A stretch of DNA of 64,000 nucleotides, taken from NCBI RefSeq assembly GCF_022919175.1, contig NZ_CP095043.1, forward strand, positions 2,852,001 through 2,916,000, written 5' to 3'. Below are positions 1 through 9,622 of this stretch, piece after piece. Origin of the DNA: Leucobacter rhizosphaerae (GTDB taxonomy: Bacteria; Actinomycetota; Actinomycetes; Actinomycetales; Microbacteriaceae). Below the pieces are notes generated by a model that saw only the letters and a program-made list of their open reading frames with translations, was not told the DNA's origin and searched no databases. The translations under genes were made by a program, and so were the position numbers. Numbering within the stretch: position 1 is the first letter of the stretch; the number at the start of each line of letters is the position of its first letter.

Positions 1-789
1 GATCCAGCGCACCTGCTCGTCCATCAGCGCCAGCGTCGCGAGTGCGGGGGTATTGAGGGTCTGATCCTTCCGCGAGTTCTCGATCGCGCCCGCCAGGTTG
101 AGGGTCTCGGGAATGTACCGGTCGGACGCCGTGACGCGCTCGATGCGCTCGATGGCCGCGGGGGAGACCAGCGCGAACCAGAGCCCGCCGTCCGAGGCGA
201 AGTTCTTCTGCGGGGAGAAGTAGTAGACATCGACCTCGGAGGCGTCGAAGTCGATCCCGCCCGCACCGCTCGTGGCGTCGACGACCGTGAGCGCGCCGGC
301 ATCGCCGGCGACGCGCCGCACATCGGTCATGACTCCGGTGGAGGTCTCGTTGTGCGGATAGGCGTAGACATCGACGCCGGCGACGGCCTCGCTCGCCGAG
401 CGCGAGCCCGGATCAGCGGCGCGAACGTCGGGGGCCTCCAGGAACGGCGCGGCGGCCGAGGCCTTGGCGAACTTCGCGCCGAACTCGCCGAAGGTGAGGT
501 GCTGGCTCCGGCACTCGATGAGCGAGTGCACTGCGGAGTCCCAGAACGTCGTGGCACCGCCGTTGGCGAGCAGGATCTCGTAGCCCTCTGGGGCCCGGAA
601 CAGTTCGGCGAGGCCGGCGCGCACGCTGCCCACCAAACGCTTCACCGGAGCCTGACGGTGCGAGGTGCCGAGCACACCGGGCTGCAGGGTCGCGAGGAAG
701 TCGAGCTGCTCGTTCCTCACCTTCGACGGGCCGCAGCCGAATCGTCCGTCGGCGGGCAAGAGGGCAGCGGGAATGGTGATGTCGGCCAT
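1..789 (-). CDS. serC: Phosphoserine aminotransferase SerC (C-terminus outside window)
   Basis: PLP-dependent transaminase that converts 3-phosphohydroxypyruvate to phosphoserine in serine synthesis. The visible 263 codons begin MADITIP and include an N-terminal RFGCGPSKV segment, the active-site stretch VVDATSGAGG and YYFSPQKNF, whose lysine should carry PLP. The sequence fits the actinobacterial (mycobacterial-type) SerC subfamily. The gene runs off the left edge, so the last third or so is missing. A TAGAAT -10 box (complement of 797-802) lies exactly 7 nt before the ATG with no ribosome-binding site, so the transcript is probably leaderless. It is divergent from the DtxR-family gene. Confidence 0.93.
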   Translation of the reverse strand, partial: MADITIPAALLPADGRFGCGPSKVRNEQLDFLATLQPGVLGTSHRQAPVKRLVGSVRAGLAELFRAPEGYEILLANGGATTFWDSAVHSLIECRSQHLTFGEFGAKFAKASAAAPFLEAPDVRAADPGSRSASEAVAGVDVYAYPHNETSTGVMTDVRRVAGDAGALTVVDATSGAGGIDFDASEVDVYYFSPQKNFASDGGLWFALVSPAAIERIERVTASDRYIPETLNLAGAIENSRKDQTLNTPALATLALMDEQVRWI

Positions 790-918
790 GGCGTTTATTC
801 TATCGATCGCGTGCGCAACGGGTGACCGCGGAGCCAGACGTTCCGCTCCGCGACATCCTGCGCTGAAGCGCAAAGCGCATGCTCTAGGCTGGGGACAGCA
901 CACGACCGGGAGGCGGCG

Positions 919-3034
<2,116 letters not shown>

Positions 3035-3106
3035 TTCGACGTCGAGAGATCCAAACCTTCAACCAACGTTGAAAGTTGTTGAATTTCCGCCTGTTTCAGG
3101 GTGATC

Positions 3107-3143
3107 GTGACCTGAGCGTGACATTCTCGTGATCTTCGGTTAC
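3107..3143 (+). promoter_or_regulatory. Direct-repeat operator resembling MtrA boxes, overlapping a promoter
   Basis: GTGAC at 3107 and 3118 and GTGAT at 3129 repeat with 11-bp (one helical turn) spacing, and GTTAC follows at 3139. Direct GTnAC-type half-sites at this spacing resemble binding sites of the actinobacterial response regulator MtrA, which is known to control NlpC/P60 and other cell-wall hydrolase genes. A TACCCT -10-like box is at 3141-3146. That MtrA binds here is inference. Confidence 0.45.
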
Positions 3144-3219
3144 CCTTGAACGGTCGCGGCTCACACGGGCCGTTCTTCTTGATATTCCAGAGAACGAAAA
3201 CGTAAGGCAGATTATTCTC

Positions 3220-3936
3220 GTGACTCAGATCCTTAGCACCGAAGTTGTGGTTTCGGCTCGCTCCTCGAAGCCCGCCTCGGTGAAGGCGAAGCGCTTTGCC
3301 CAGATGGCCGGCGCAGCAGCGCTCAGCCTCGGCATGGTGGGCACGTTCGCGCTCCCCGCCTACGCCACCACCCCCGACTCCTCGGATGTTCCCGACGGCT
3401 TCAAGACCTCGCAGAGCATCCAGACCGCCGAGTACTCCGCTGAGGGCTCGGTCGTCGCCGCCGTCGAGGGCAGCGAAGACTCCGCGGTCGCCGCTGAGGC
3501 TGCTGCCGAGGCGAAGGCTGCAGAGGACGCGAAGGCCGCTGCCGAGGCGCAGCAGGCCCAGGCAGCCACGACGTCGGCCGCCCACTCGGGCGTCGACATC
3601 CCCGCCGGCTCCGGCGGCGCGGGCATCGCCAACGCAGCGCTCGCGCAGCTCGGCGTGAACCAGGATTGCACCGCCCTCGTCGAGAAGTCGCTCCGCGCGG
3701 TCGGGATCCCCGCCGGTGACCTCGGCACCCAGGTCGGCGAGTACACCGCCCTCGGCGGATACATCGTCACCGACGGCGCCTATGCTCCCGGCGACATCCT
3801 GGTCTTCCCCGGCCAGCACGTCGGCGTCTACATCGGCAACGGCCAGGCGGTCCACGGCGGCTGGGGTGGCACCACCCGCATCGGCCCGATCGCTCCCGGT
3901 GGCGAGAGCGGTCTGACGGTCGTTCGCTTCGGCTAA
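3220..3936 (+). CDS. Secreted NlpC/P60-type cell-wall peptidase-like protein
   Basis: Exported protein of 238 residues. A basic N-region and hydrophobic core (residues about 22-45) end in LPAYA, a likely signal-peptidase site. Residues about 70-115 form an Ala/Glu-rich, probably helical linker. The C-terminal domain has the NlpC/P60 pattern: Cys150 in NQDCTALV, His200 in PGQHVGVYIG, and HGGWGG as the likely third-residue region. It should cleave peptide cross-bridges in peptidoglycan, but the domain is short and divergent, so activity is inferred. The start is GTG. The upstream direct repeats (3107-3143) suggest MtrA control. A strong terminator follows at 3950-3983. Confidence 0.85.
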   Translation: MTQILSTEVVVSARSSKPASVKAKRFAQMAGAAALSLGMVGTFALPAYATTPDSSDVPDGFKTSQSIQTAEYSAEGSVVAAVEGSEDSAVAAEAAAEAKAAEDAKAAAEAQQAQAATTSAAHSGVDIPAGSGGAGIANAALAQLGVNQDCTALVEKSLRAVGIPAGDLGTQVGEYTALGGYIVTDGAYAPGDILVFPGQHVGVYIGNGQAVHGGWGGTTRIGPIAPGGESGLTVVRFG

Positions 3937-3949
3937 GCGGCTCAGTTTT

Positions 3950-3983
3950 ACAACACCCGGCTCGTTCGCGAGCCGGGTGTTGT
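3950..3983 (+). terminator. Hairpin terminator after the NlpC/P60 gene
   Basis: A perfect 15-bp stem (ACAACACCCGGCTCG) closes on a stable TTCG tetraloop 13 nt after the stop codon. There is no T-run on the plus strand, but a TTTT lies on the left, so it could also stop leftward transcription. Confidence 0.8.
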
Positions 3984-4219
3984 GCTGTGTGGGGTGTGCC
4001 GACTGCGAGCGGTCACGACTGGCGGGGGTCACTCATGTCGGAGATCTCAATGCACGAGGAGGCATTCGGGGCTTTTCATCCGTCATGGGTGAGATCTCCT
4101 GCGGGTGTGGCGGCTTCGAGGTGAGGCCGGTGGGCGCGGGTTCCGCGGACGTGGGTTCGGCGAACGTGCCCTGATAGACTCGGTCACTGGTGTCATCGTC
4201 CGAGTTGATGCCGATATCT

Positions 4220-4292
4220 GCCTTGGTAGCTCAGTGGATAGAGCACTTCTCTCCTAAAGAAGGTGTCGGAGGTTCGATTCCTCTCCAGGGCA
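4220..4292 (+). tRNA. tRNA-Arg (anticodon CCU)
   Basis: Complete cloverleaf of 73 nt. The acceptor GCCTTGG pairs with CCAGGGC, and the anticodon loop CTCCTAA gives CCU, which reads AGG. The T-arm is GGAGG-TTCGATT-CCTCT. CCA is not encoded. A TAGACT -10 box is at 4175-4180. A 66-bp tandem repeat starts 5 nt after the end. Confidence 0.96.
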
Positions 4293-4297
4293 CAGAA

Positions 4298-4561
4298 CTC
4301 AGGGAAATGCCGATTTCTCGGCATTTCGTTTTGTGCCCCGAGGCCGTCTCGGCCTCGGTTGTGCTCAGGGAAATGCCGATTTCTCGGCATTTCGTTTTGT
4401 GCCCCGAGGCCGTCTCGGCCTCGGTTGTGCTCAGGGAAATGCCGATTTCTCGGCATTTCGTTTTGTGCCCCGAGGCCGTCTCGGCCTCGGTTGTGCTCAG
4501 GGAAATGCCGATTTCTCGGCTTTTCGTTTTGTGCTCCGAGGCCGTCTCGGCCTCGGTTGAA
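4298..4561 (+). repeat. Four tandem 66-bp units, each with two hairpins (terminator-like array)
   Basis: Units start at 4298, 4364, 4430 and 4496. Each carries a 10-bp stem (GAAATGCCGA, loop TTTC) followed by GTTTTG, then a 9-bp stem (CCGAGGCCG, loop TCT). The first three units are essentially identical and the fourth has a few substitutions, one of which breaks a pair in its first stem. The T-rich tract after the first hairpin suggests intrinsic termination of tRNA-Arg transcripts. Because 66 is divisible by 3, several frames stay open through the array; I do not consider them coding. Confidence 0.9.
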
Positions 4562-4643
4562 TGTCCCGCCCCCCGCAACCAGGTTGACCTGCGCCGCAGA
4601 AGGTGGTCGACTGAGGCGTTGGCAATGAGAGTGGGGTCGCCGC

Positions 4644-5801
4644 ATGCGACGGAACAGTAGTACACGCACATCGGCACCATCCGACGCGGGATCCGGGTCG
4701 GGCACGATCCCGCCCCTCTTGGCGACCGCGGGCCGGCTCAACCCGTTCACGTTCGGGCTCCTCGGGGCGCTCGGCGTGCTCGTCGCGCTCCTCATCGGTT
4801 CCATGGTGCACCAGCTCGCGACGGTGCTGGTCTATGTCGGCGTCGCACTCTTCCTCTCGCTGGGGCTCGACCCGATCGTCTCCTTCATCGAGAAGAAACT
4901 CCCGCGGGCCGCTGCCGTCACCATCGTGGTGGTGGTCGTCATCCTTGCCTTCGCCGGCGTCGTGCTGGCCATCGTGCCGATCCTGATCGAGCAAGTGCGC
5001 AAGCTCATCGAGAGCGCCCCCAAGATGGTCGAGGACATCATGGCGAGCGACTTCTACACGCAGCTCACCGATCAGTTCGGCTCGAACTTCGAGGAAGCCG
5101 CCAAGGGAGTCCTCACCTTCCTGCAGGATCCCGGCAACATCGGTCAGATCGGCGGCGGGCTGGTCGCCGTCGGCGCGGGCATCGCGGGCGGCATCACGGG
5201 TATCACCATCGTGCTGATCCTCACCCTGTACTTCATGGCGTCGCTCCGCGGTATGAAGCGCCTCGCGACCCGCTTCGTCCCCGCTTACCAGCGTCCGCGC
5301 TTCAGCGAACTGCTCGAGGATGTCTCGGGCGCCGTCGGCCGGTACGTGATCGGTCAGGTCAGCCTCGCACTCATCAATGGCATCCTCAGCCTCATCTTCC
5401 TCAGTATCATCGGAGCACCGCTCCCTGCGCTGCTCGCGCTGATCGCGTTCATCGGCTCGCTGATTCCGCTCGTCGGTACCCTCACCGGCTCGATCATCAT
5501 CTCGCTCACGTGCCTCATCGAATCGCCGACCACCGCGCTCATCGCGGCGATCTACTACCTCGTCTACATGCAGATCGAGGCCTACGTGATCAGCCCGCGG
5601 ATCATGAGCCGCGCGGTCGCGGTGCCCGGCGCGATCGTCGTCATCGCGGCGGTCGGTGGTGGCGCGCTGGGCGGGATCCTCGGCGCGCTGGTCGCGATCC
5701 CGGTTGCGGCGAGTGTGATCATCATCGTGCAGAAGGTCGTGTTCCCCGCACAGGACCGGAAGACCGAGGCGCCCGCCGAAGCGGCGCCGCCAGCCGCGTA
5801 G
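4644..5801 (+). CDS. AI-2E family (TqsA/PerM-like) membrane transporter
   Basis: Integral membrane protein of 385 residues with about eight hydrophobic segments. The N-terminal ~40 residues are cytoplasmic and polar. GLDPIVSFIEKKLPRAAAV, the amphipathic middle (EQVRKLIESAPKMVEDI) and the C-terminal IGSLIPLVGTLTGSIIISL and PRIMSRAVAVPGAIVVIAA blocks are typical of the AI-2E transporter family. Members export small molecules or ions; the substrate here is unknown. The start ATG has GAGAGTGGGG upstream. A hairpin terminator lies just after the stop and the next gene is convergent. Confidence 0.9.
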   Translation: MRRNSSTRTSAPSDAGSGSGTIPPLLATAGRLNPFTFGLLGALGVLVALLIGSMVHQLATVLVYVGVALFLSLGLDPIVSFIEKKLPRAAAVTIVVVVVILAFAGVVLAIVPILIEQVRKLIESAPKMVEDIMASDFYTQLTDQFGSNFEEAAKGVLTFLQDPGNIGQIGGGLVAVGAGIAGGITGITIVLILTLYFMASLRGMKRLATRFVPAYQRPRFSELLEDVSGAVGRYVIGQVSLALINGILSLIFLSIIGAPLPALLALIAFIGSLIPLVGTLTGSIIISLTCLIESPTTALIAAIYYLVYMQIEAYVISPRIMSRAVAVPGAIVVIAAVGGGALGGILGALVAIPVAASVIIIVQKVVFPAQDRKTEAPAEAAPPAA

Positions 5802-5802
5802 C

Positions 5803-5827
5803 GCGCGGCGATGTCGGTCCGCCGCGC
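5803..5827. terminator. Hairpin between convergent genes
   Basis: GCGCGGCG and CGCCGCGC form an 8-bp stem with a 9-nt loop, in the 43-bp gap between the AI-2E transporter gene and the convergent hypothetical gene. Confidence 0.55.
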
Positions 5828-5844
5828 CGCTCAGCTCGTGCTGC

Positions 5845-6429
5845 TCAGCTCGCGCCGAGCGGCGGATCCACGAGCAGCCCGACGCGGTCCGCGAGAAACG
5901 ACTCCAGTGTGGGTGCGCCGTCGAGGCTGGCCCCCGGCCGCCAGCGGACCCGCAGGGCCCCCTCGCTGATCCCGACGGGACCGTCGGCGTCGTACGGACC
6001 GGCCTCAGCGACAAGCGGGGTCGGGATCGGGATGGGCACCGCGTCGTAGTTCACGGCCGTGCCGATCGGGTAGCCCCCGCGAAGCGCCGCGGCCGCGATC
6101 TCGCGCCGCTCCTCCCGGGAGACCGACTGGTACCCCGGGCGCCCCCGTTCCGCCGAGCGGGTCGCGTGCCCCGCCGCGTAGAGGTTCCCCTCGGTGTCGA
6201 GGAGCAGCGAGCCGAGTCTCCACACCTCACCGATCGGGCGCATGGTCGCGGGGCGGGTGCGCAGAAACGCCTTGCGGGGCGCGACGTACTCGGCGAGGGC
6301 CTCGGTCGGTACGTCAGCTCCGCGCAGTCGGGCGACCGCGGCGCGGCAGGCCGCGCGCGGCCCGTCCTCGGCGCCGAGGGCGTGCGGCTCGCCCCCGGTG
6401 CCGGATCCCGATCCCTGTCCCGTCGTCAC
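5845..6429 (-). CDS. Conserved-looking hypothetical protein (194 aa)
   Basis: Soluble protein without a recognised catalytic motif. The reading frame stays open far upstream of the chosen start, but that extension is basic and low-complexity, so the GTG giving MTTGQGSGSG was preferred. The core from about residue 30 (ALAEYVAPRKAF, MRPIGEVWRLGSLLLD, YPIGTAVNYDAVPIPIP, LADRVGLLVDPPLG) looks like a folded domain with normal composition. I do not recognise a function. It is divergent from the CYTH-domain gene, with about 80 bp between the starts. Confidence 0.7.
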   Translation of the reverse strand: MTTGQGSGSGTGGEPHALGAEDGPRAACRAAVARLRGADVPTEALAEYVAPRKAFLRTRPATMRPIGEVWRLGSLLLDTEGNLYAAGHATRSAERGRPGYQSVSREERREIAAAALRGGYPIGTAVNYDAVPIPIPTPLVAEAGPYDADGPVGISEGALRVRWRPGASLDGAPTLESFLADRVGLLVDPPLGAS

Positions 6430-6508
6430 CCGGTCAGTGTACCCAGCGCCGCCCGCGAGGCTCCGGAGGCGCTCGGGCCGGGGCCCGCCCGGCGCGTACA
6501 CTGGCCGT

Positions 6509-7219
6509 GTGATGGCAGATACGGCGGTGGAATCGTTCGAGATCGAGCGGAAGTACGAGGTCGACCCCACGACCCCGCTTCCCGGGGCTGACGCGTTCGT
6601 GCGCGCCGGGTTCGCGGCGTCGGCACCGGTGGTCCACCATCTGCACGCCACCTATTTCGACACCCCGGGAGCGGACCTCGCCCGGAACCGGCTCGCCCTG
6701 CGCCGTCGCGTCGGCGGCAAGGACGCCGGCTGGCACCTCAAGCAGAAGGGCGCCGACGGCGCGCGCGAGCTGCTGTGGCCTGCCGCCGAGTCCATGCCCG
6801 AGGAGGTGATCGCCGAGGTCCGATCCCGGATCGGCGACGCGGTGACCGCACTCGCGCCCCTGGCCGAGCTGCGCACCGAGCGCACGGTGGTGGTGCTGCG
6901 GGACGACTCCGGCCGCGAACTGGTCGAGCTCGCAGACGACCGCGTGCGCGCGCTGGATCACCGGACCGGGCTCCACCGCGCGTGGCGCGAGTGGGAGGCC
7001 GAGGTGCTCGGCGAGGGCACCGGAGCGGTGCTCGCTCGAGTCGAACCGGTGCTGCGTGCGGCCGGGGCGGTGCCGTCGCCGAGCCCCGCGAAGATCGCGC
7101 GCGCGACTGGACAGCTCGTCGTCGCGGCTGAACGCTCTGGAGGGTCGCCTGAGGAGCTCGAAGCGCTGCGCGCGCTCGACGCGGCCGACCAGGAGGCTGC
7201 GCGTAGGCTGGTGCCATGA
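6509..7219 (+). CDS. CYTH-domain protein (triphosphatase/adenylate-cyclase fold)
   Basis: About 236 residues. The diagnostic ExExK motif occurs near the N-terminus as EIERKYEV. It is followed by basic and acidic strands of the triphosphate tunnel (TYFDTPGADLARNRLALRRR, GWHLKQKG, WEAEVLGEG). The protein probably hydrolyses inorganic triphosphate or a related compound; cyclase activity is less likely for this class. A TACACT -10 box (6497-6502) ends 6 nt before GTG 6509, which suggests a leaderless start there; ATG 6512 is the next codon. The stop overlaps the next start (ATGA). Confidence 0.88.
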   Translation: MMADTAVESFEIERKYEVDPTTPLPGADAFVRAGFAASAPVVHHLHATYFDTPGADLARNRLALRRRVGGKDAGWHLKQKGADGARELLWPAAESMPEEVIAEVRSRIGDAVTALAPLAELRTERTVVVLRDDSGRELVELADDRVRALDHRTGLHRAWREWEAEVLGEGTGAVLARVEPVLRAAGAVPSPSPAKIARATGQLVVAAERSGGSPEELEALRALDAADQEAARRLVP

Positions 7220-7434
7220 GTGCACAGCGCAGCGACGGCCGCAAGCCGTCTGGGGACCGGGGTGGTGAGCGGCCCTCCGCGGCCGCGCGACGGAAGCAGA
7301 TCATCGTCGGCCTGGTGATGGGCGCCATCGTCGGGGTGGTGATCAGCGCGATCTCGCAGTTCTGGCTGTGGCTGCCCGCCGGGCTGGCGCTGGGGCTCGC
7401 GGTGGGCGTCATCATGAAGCCACCGAGCGAGTAG
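7216..7434 (+). CDS. Small membrane protein of unknown function (72 aa)
   Basis: A polar, basic N-terminus of about 28 residues is followed by two hydrophobic segments (IIVGLVMGAIVGVVISAI and LWLPAGLALGLAVGVIM). Its ATG overlaps the stop codon of the CYTH gene (ATGA), so the two are translationally coupled and probably act together or need similar amounts. No family is recognised. Confidence 0.7.
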   Translation: MSAQRSDGRKPSGDRGGERPSAAARRKQIIVGLVMGAIVGVVISAISQFWLWLPAGLALGLAVGVIMKPPSE

Positions 7435-7537
7435 GGTCCGCTTCGGACGGAATCCGGTGCGCGGGGCGAGGATCCCGGATCCAGGATCCCGACCCCTGAG
7501 CCGCGAGTCGGTAACGACTCGACCGCGTCGCTGCCCG

Positions 7538-7558
7538 AATGTCATCGGCGTTGACATT
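7538..7558. promoter_or_regulatory. Inverted-repeat operator candidate with TTGACA -35 box
   Basis: AATGTCA and TGACATT form a perfect inverted repeat around a 7-bp spacer and overlap a consensus TTGACA at 7551-7556, about 60 bp before the oxidase start. A second hairpin, CGAGTCG-GTAA-CGACTCG, lies at 7504-7521. The position suggests a repressor site; the regulator is unknown. Confidence 0.4.
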
Positions 7559-7618
7559 TCCGTTTACATGGCGCCTCGAATGTGCGAAGATCGAAGCGAC
7601 CCCACAGACGAGGACGCC

Positions 7619-9040
7619 ATGGAACCCACCATTTTCGAAACCCACCGGCCCGCCGCGAAGATCATCGACGACTCGCTCCGCGACACCAAGCTGAGCTGCT
7701 TCTGGATTGACGACATCGCCGATTCGGTCGCACGGTACCCCGAGCTCGACGGCGACAAGCGCGTCGACGACGCGGTCGTGGGCGGCGGCTACGCCGGACT
7801 CTGGACCGCGATCAAGCTGAAGACGGAGCACCCCGAGCGTCGCGTGGTGCTCATCGAGGCGCAGCGGATCGGCTGGGCGGCGTCGGGCCGCAACGGCGGT
7901 TTCTGCGAGGCGAGCATCAGCCACGGCGAGCCCAACGCGGAGGCGCGCTGGCCCGAGGAGACCGGCACGCTGCGCCGGCTCGGGTACGAGAACCTCGATG
8001 CGATCGAGAAGTTCATCACCGAGCACGAGCTCGATGCCGACTTCGAGCGCAACGGGGCACTCTCGGTCGCGAATGAGGCCTACCAGGTCGAGTGGCTCGG
8101 GGAGAGCGAGGATCCGCACGTCGTGACCCTCGACGCGGCGGGGGCGCAGTCGCGCATCAACTCGCCCACGTTCCTCGGAGCCGACTTCTCGCCCTCGGAG
8201 AACGCGAACGTGCATCCGGCCAAGTTGGCCGCCGAACTGGCGCGGCACGCAGCCGAGATCGGCGTCGAGATCCACGAGCACTCGCCCGTGACCCGCCTCG
8301 ACGGCTCGGCGGACGTGCCGATCCAGCTCACCACGGATCGCGGCACCGTCACCGCGGAGCGCGTCGCGCTGTGCACGAACGTGTTCCCATCGCTGCTCAA
8401 GCGCTACCGGTTCCACACGATCCCGGTCTACGACTACGTGCTGATGACCGAGCCGCTGACGGACGAGCAGCTCGCATCGATCGGGTGGGAGGGGCGCGAG
8501 GGCCTCTCCGATCTCGCGAATCAGTTCCACTACTCCCGGCTCACCAAGGACAACCGCATCCTCTGGGGCGGCTACGACGCGGTCTACCACACGGGTGGCC
8601 GCATCAAGCGCGAGTACGAGGACCGCATGGAGAGCCACCGCAAGCTGGCCAGCCACTTCTTCACAACGTTCCCGCAGCTCGCGGGCGTCAAGTTCACGCA
8701 CCGCTGGGCCGGCGTCATCGACTCGAGCACCCGCTTCTGCGCGTTCTTCGGCCAGGCGCACGGCGGACGGGTCCAGTACGTCGCGGGGTTCACCGGCCTC
8801 GGCGTCGGCGCGACCCACTTCGCGGCGGACGTGATGGTGGACCGCTTCGAGGGCCGCGTCACCGAGCGCACCGAGCTCAAGATGGTCAAGGACATGCCGT
8901 TGCCCTTCCCGCCCGAGCCGGCCGCGAGCATCGGCGTCAACCTGTTCCGCTGGTCCTTCGACCGCGCGGACCACAACGGTGGCAAGCGCAACCTCTTCCT
9001 CAAGACCATGGACGCCGTCGGCTTCGGGTTCGACTCGTGA
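7619..9040 (+). CDS. FAD-dependent amino-group oxidoreductase (DAO family, PuuB-like)
   Basis: Oxidoreductase of 473 residues in the glycine/D-amino-acid oxidase fold. The FAD-binding motif is DDAVVGGGYAGLWTA near residue 43, with the ERRVVLIEA strand after it and SGRNGGF, common in gamma-glutamylputrescine oxidase-like enzymes. The C-terminal GFTGLGVGATHFAADVM contacts FAD. The substrate is probably an amine or amino acid, not identified. ATG 7619 was chosen over upstream starts because GAGGA precedes it. The stop overlaps the start of a cupin gene (GTGA), a usual partner of such oxidases. Confidence 0.88.
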   Translation: MEPTIFETHRPAAKIIDDSLRDTKLSCFWIDDIADSVARYPELDGDKRVDDAVVGGGYAGLWTAIKLKTEHPERRVVLIEAQRIGWAASGRNGGFCEASISHGEPNAEARWPEETGTLRRLGYENLDAIEKFITEHELDADFERNGALSVANEAYQVEWLGESEDPHVVTLDAAGAQSRINSPTFLGADFSPSENANVHPAKLAAELARHAAEIGVEIHEHSPVTRLDGSADVPIQLTTDRGTVTAERVALCTNVFPSLLKRYRFHTIPVYDYVLMTEPLTDEQLASIGWEGREGLSDLANQFHYSRLTKDNRILWGGYDAVYHTGGRIKREYEDRMESHRKLASHFFTTFPQLAGVKFTHRWAGVIDSSTRFCAFFGQAHGGRVQYVAGFTGLGVGATHFAADVMVDRFEGRVTERTELKMVKDMPLPFPPEPAASIGVNLFRWSFDRADHNGGKRNLFLKTMDAVGFGFDS

Positions 9041-9395
9041 GCGAGCTGCTTCCTGAGGGGCGCAACGAACGGGTCGAGGGCACACGACTGCCGGTGGAGC
9101 TCGAGGCCGTGCCCGCCGAGGAGACCGTCGTGGGATCGCCGCGGCAGGGAGTCGCCGAGCTCGGGTCGATCGGCGGGGCCGAGGTCGGGATCTGGGAGCT
9201 GCGATCCGGGACCGTCACGGACACCGAGGTCGATGAGCTCTTTGTGGTGCTCTCGGGGGCGCGGTCGTCGAGTTCGTGGACGAGGATCGACGCGTCGAGG
9301 TCGGCCCGGGCGATGTGATGCGACTCGTCGCGGGATCCCGAACCCGGTGGATCGTCGAGGACCACATTCGCAAGGTCTACATCGCGGAGGCCTGA
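9037..9395 (+). pseudogene. Small cupin-domain protein, split by a one-base frameshift
   Basis: Frame 1 starts at GTG 9037, overlapping the oxidase stop, and reads cupin-like sequence to DTEVDELFVVLSG. It then turns into serine-rich nonsense. A second frame continues the cupin as AVVEFVDEDRRVEVGPGDVM and KVYIAEA to a stop at 9393-9395. The switch point is a run of five G at 9255-9259, and one more G would restore one frame of about 119 residues. This is either a sequencing error or a recent inactivating mutation. Intact homologues of this type often sit beside DAO-family oxidases. Confidence 0.8.
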
Positions 9396-9416
9396 TCCGG
9401 TCCCACCCACTTGAGT

Positions 9417-9466
9417 GTGAGCGATTCCTGGTGCAGAAACTCCCATTCCCACCAGAAATCGCTCAC
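9417..9466. repeat. Long intergenic inverted repeat
   Basis: Arms of 17 bp (GTGAGCGATTCCTGGTG at 9417-9433 and its complement at 9450-9466) match at 16 of 17 positions around a 16-nt loop. It lies between the cupin remnant and the uracil permease gene. It may be a terminator, but there is no T-run. Confidence 0.75.
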
Positions 9467-9622
9467 GCGAGGGGAGTCCCTGAGGGTCGCGAGCGGAGTG
9501 CCGCGGGGTCGCGCGAGGGGAGTGCCGCAGCGCCGCCCGGAGGGCACTAAGATAAGTGATCGGCCGCGCGCGATGCGCACGCTCGCGCCGCCGCACCGAT
9601 CCCGAACGACAGAGGAGTCTCG

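Noticed and set aside
3035..3219. ydaO-type (cyclic di-AMP) riboswitch before the NlpC/P60 gene
   Set aside because: The leader after the predicted start is only ~70 nt and lacks the conserved blocks of that riboswitch. The direct repeats are a better explanation for control.
4298..4561. CRISPR array
   Set aside because: The units are contiguous and identical over their full length with no unique spacers, and no cas genes are present.
4190..4660. Repetitive protein encoded by the 66-bp repeats
   Set aside because: Several frames on both strands are open only because 66 is a multiple of 3, and the frames run through the tRNA. Hairpin structure explains the repeat better.
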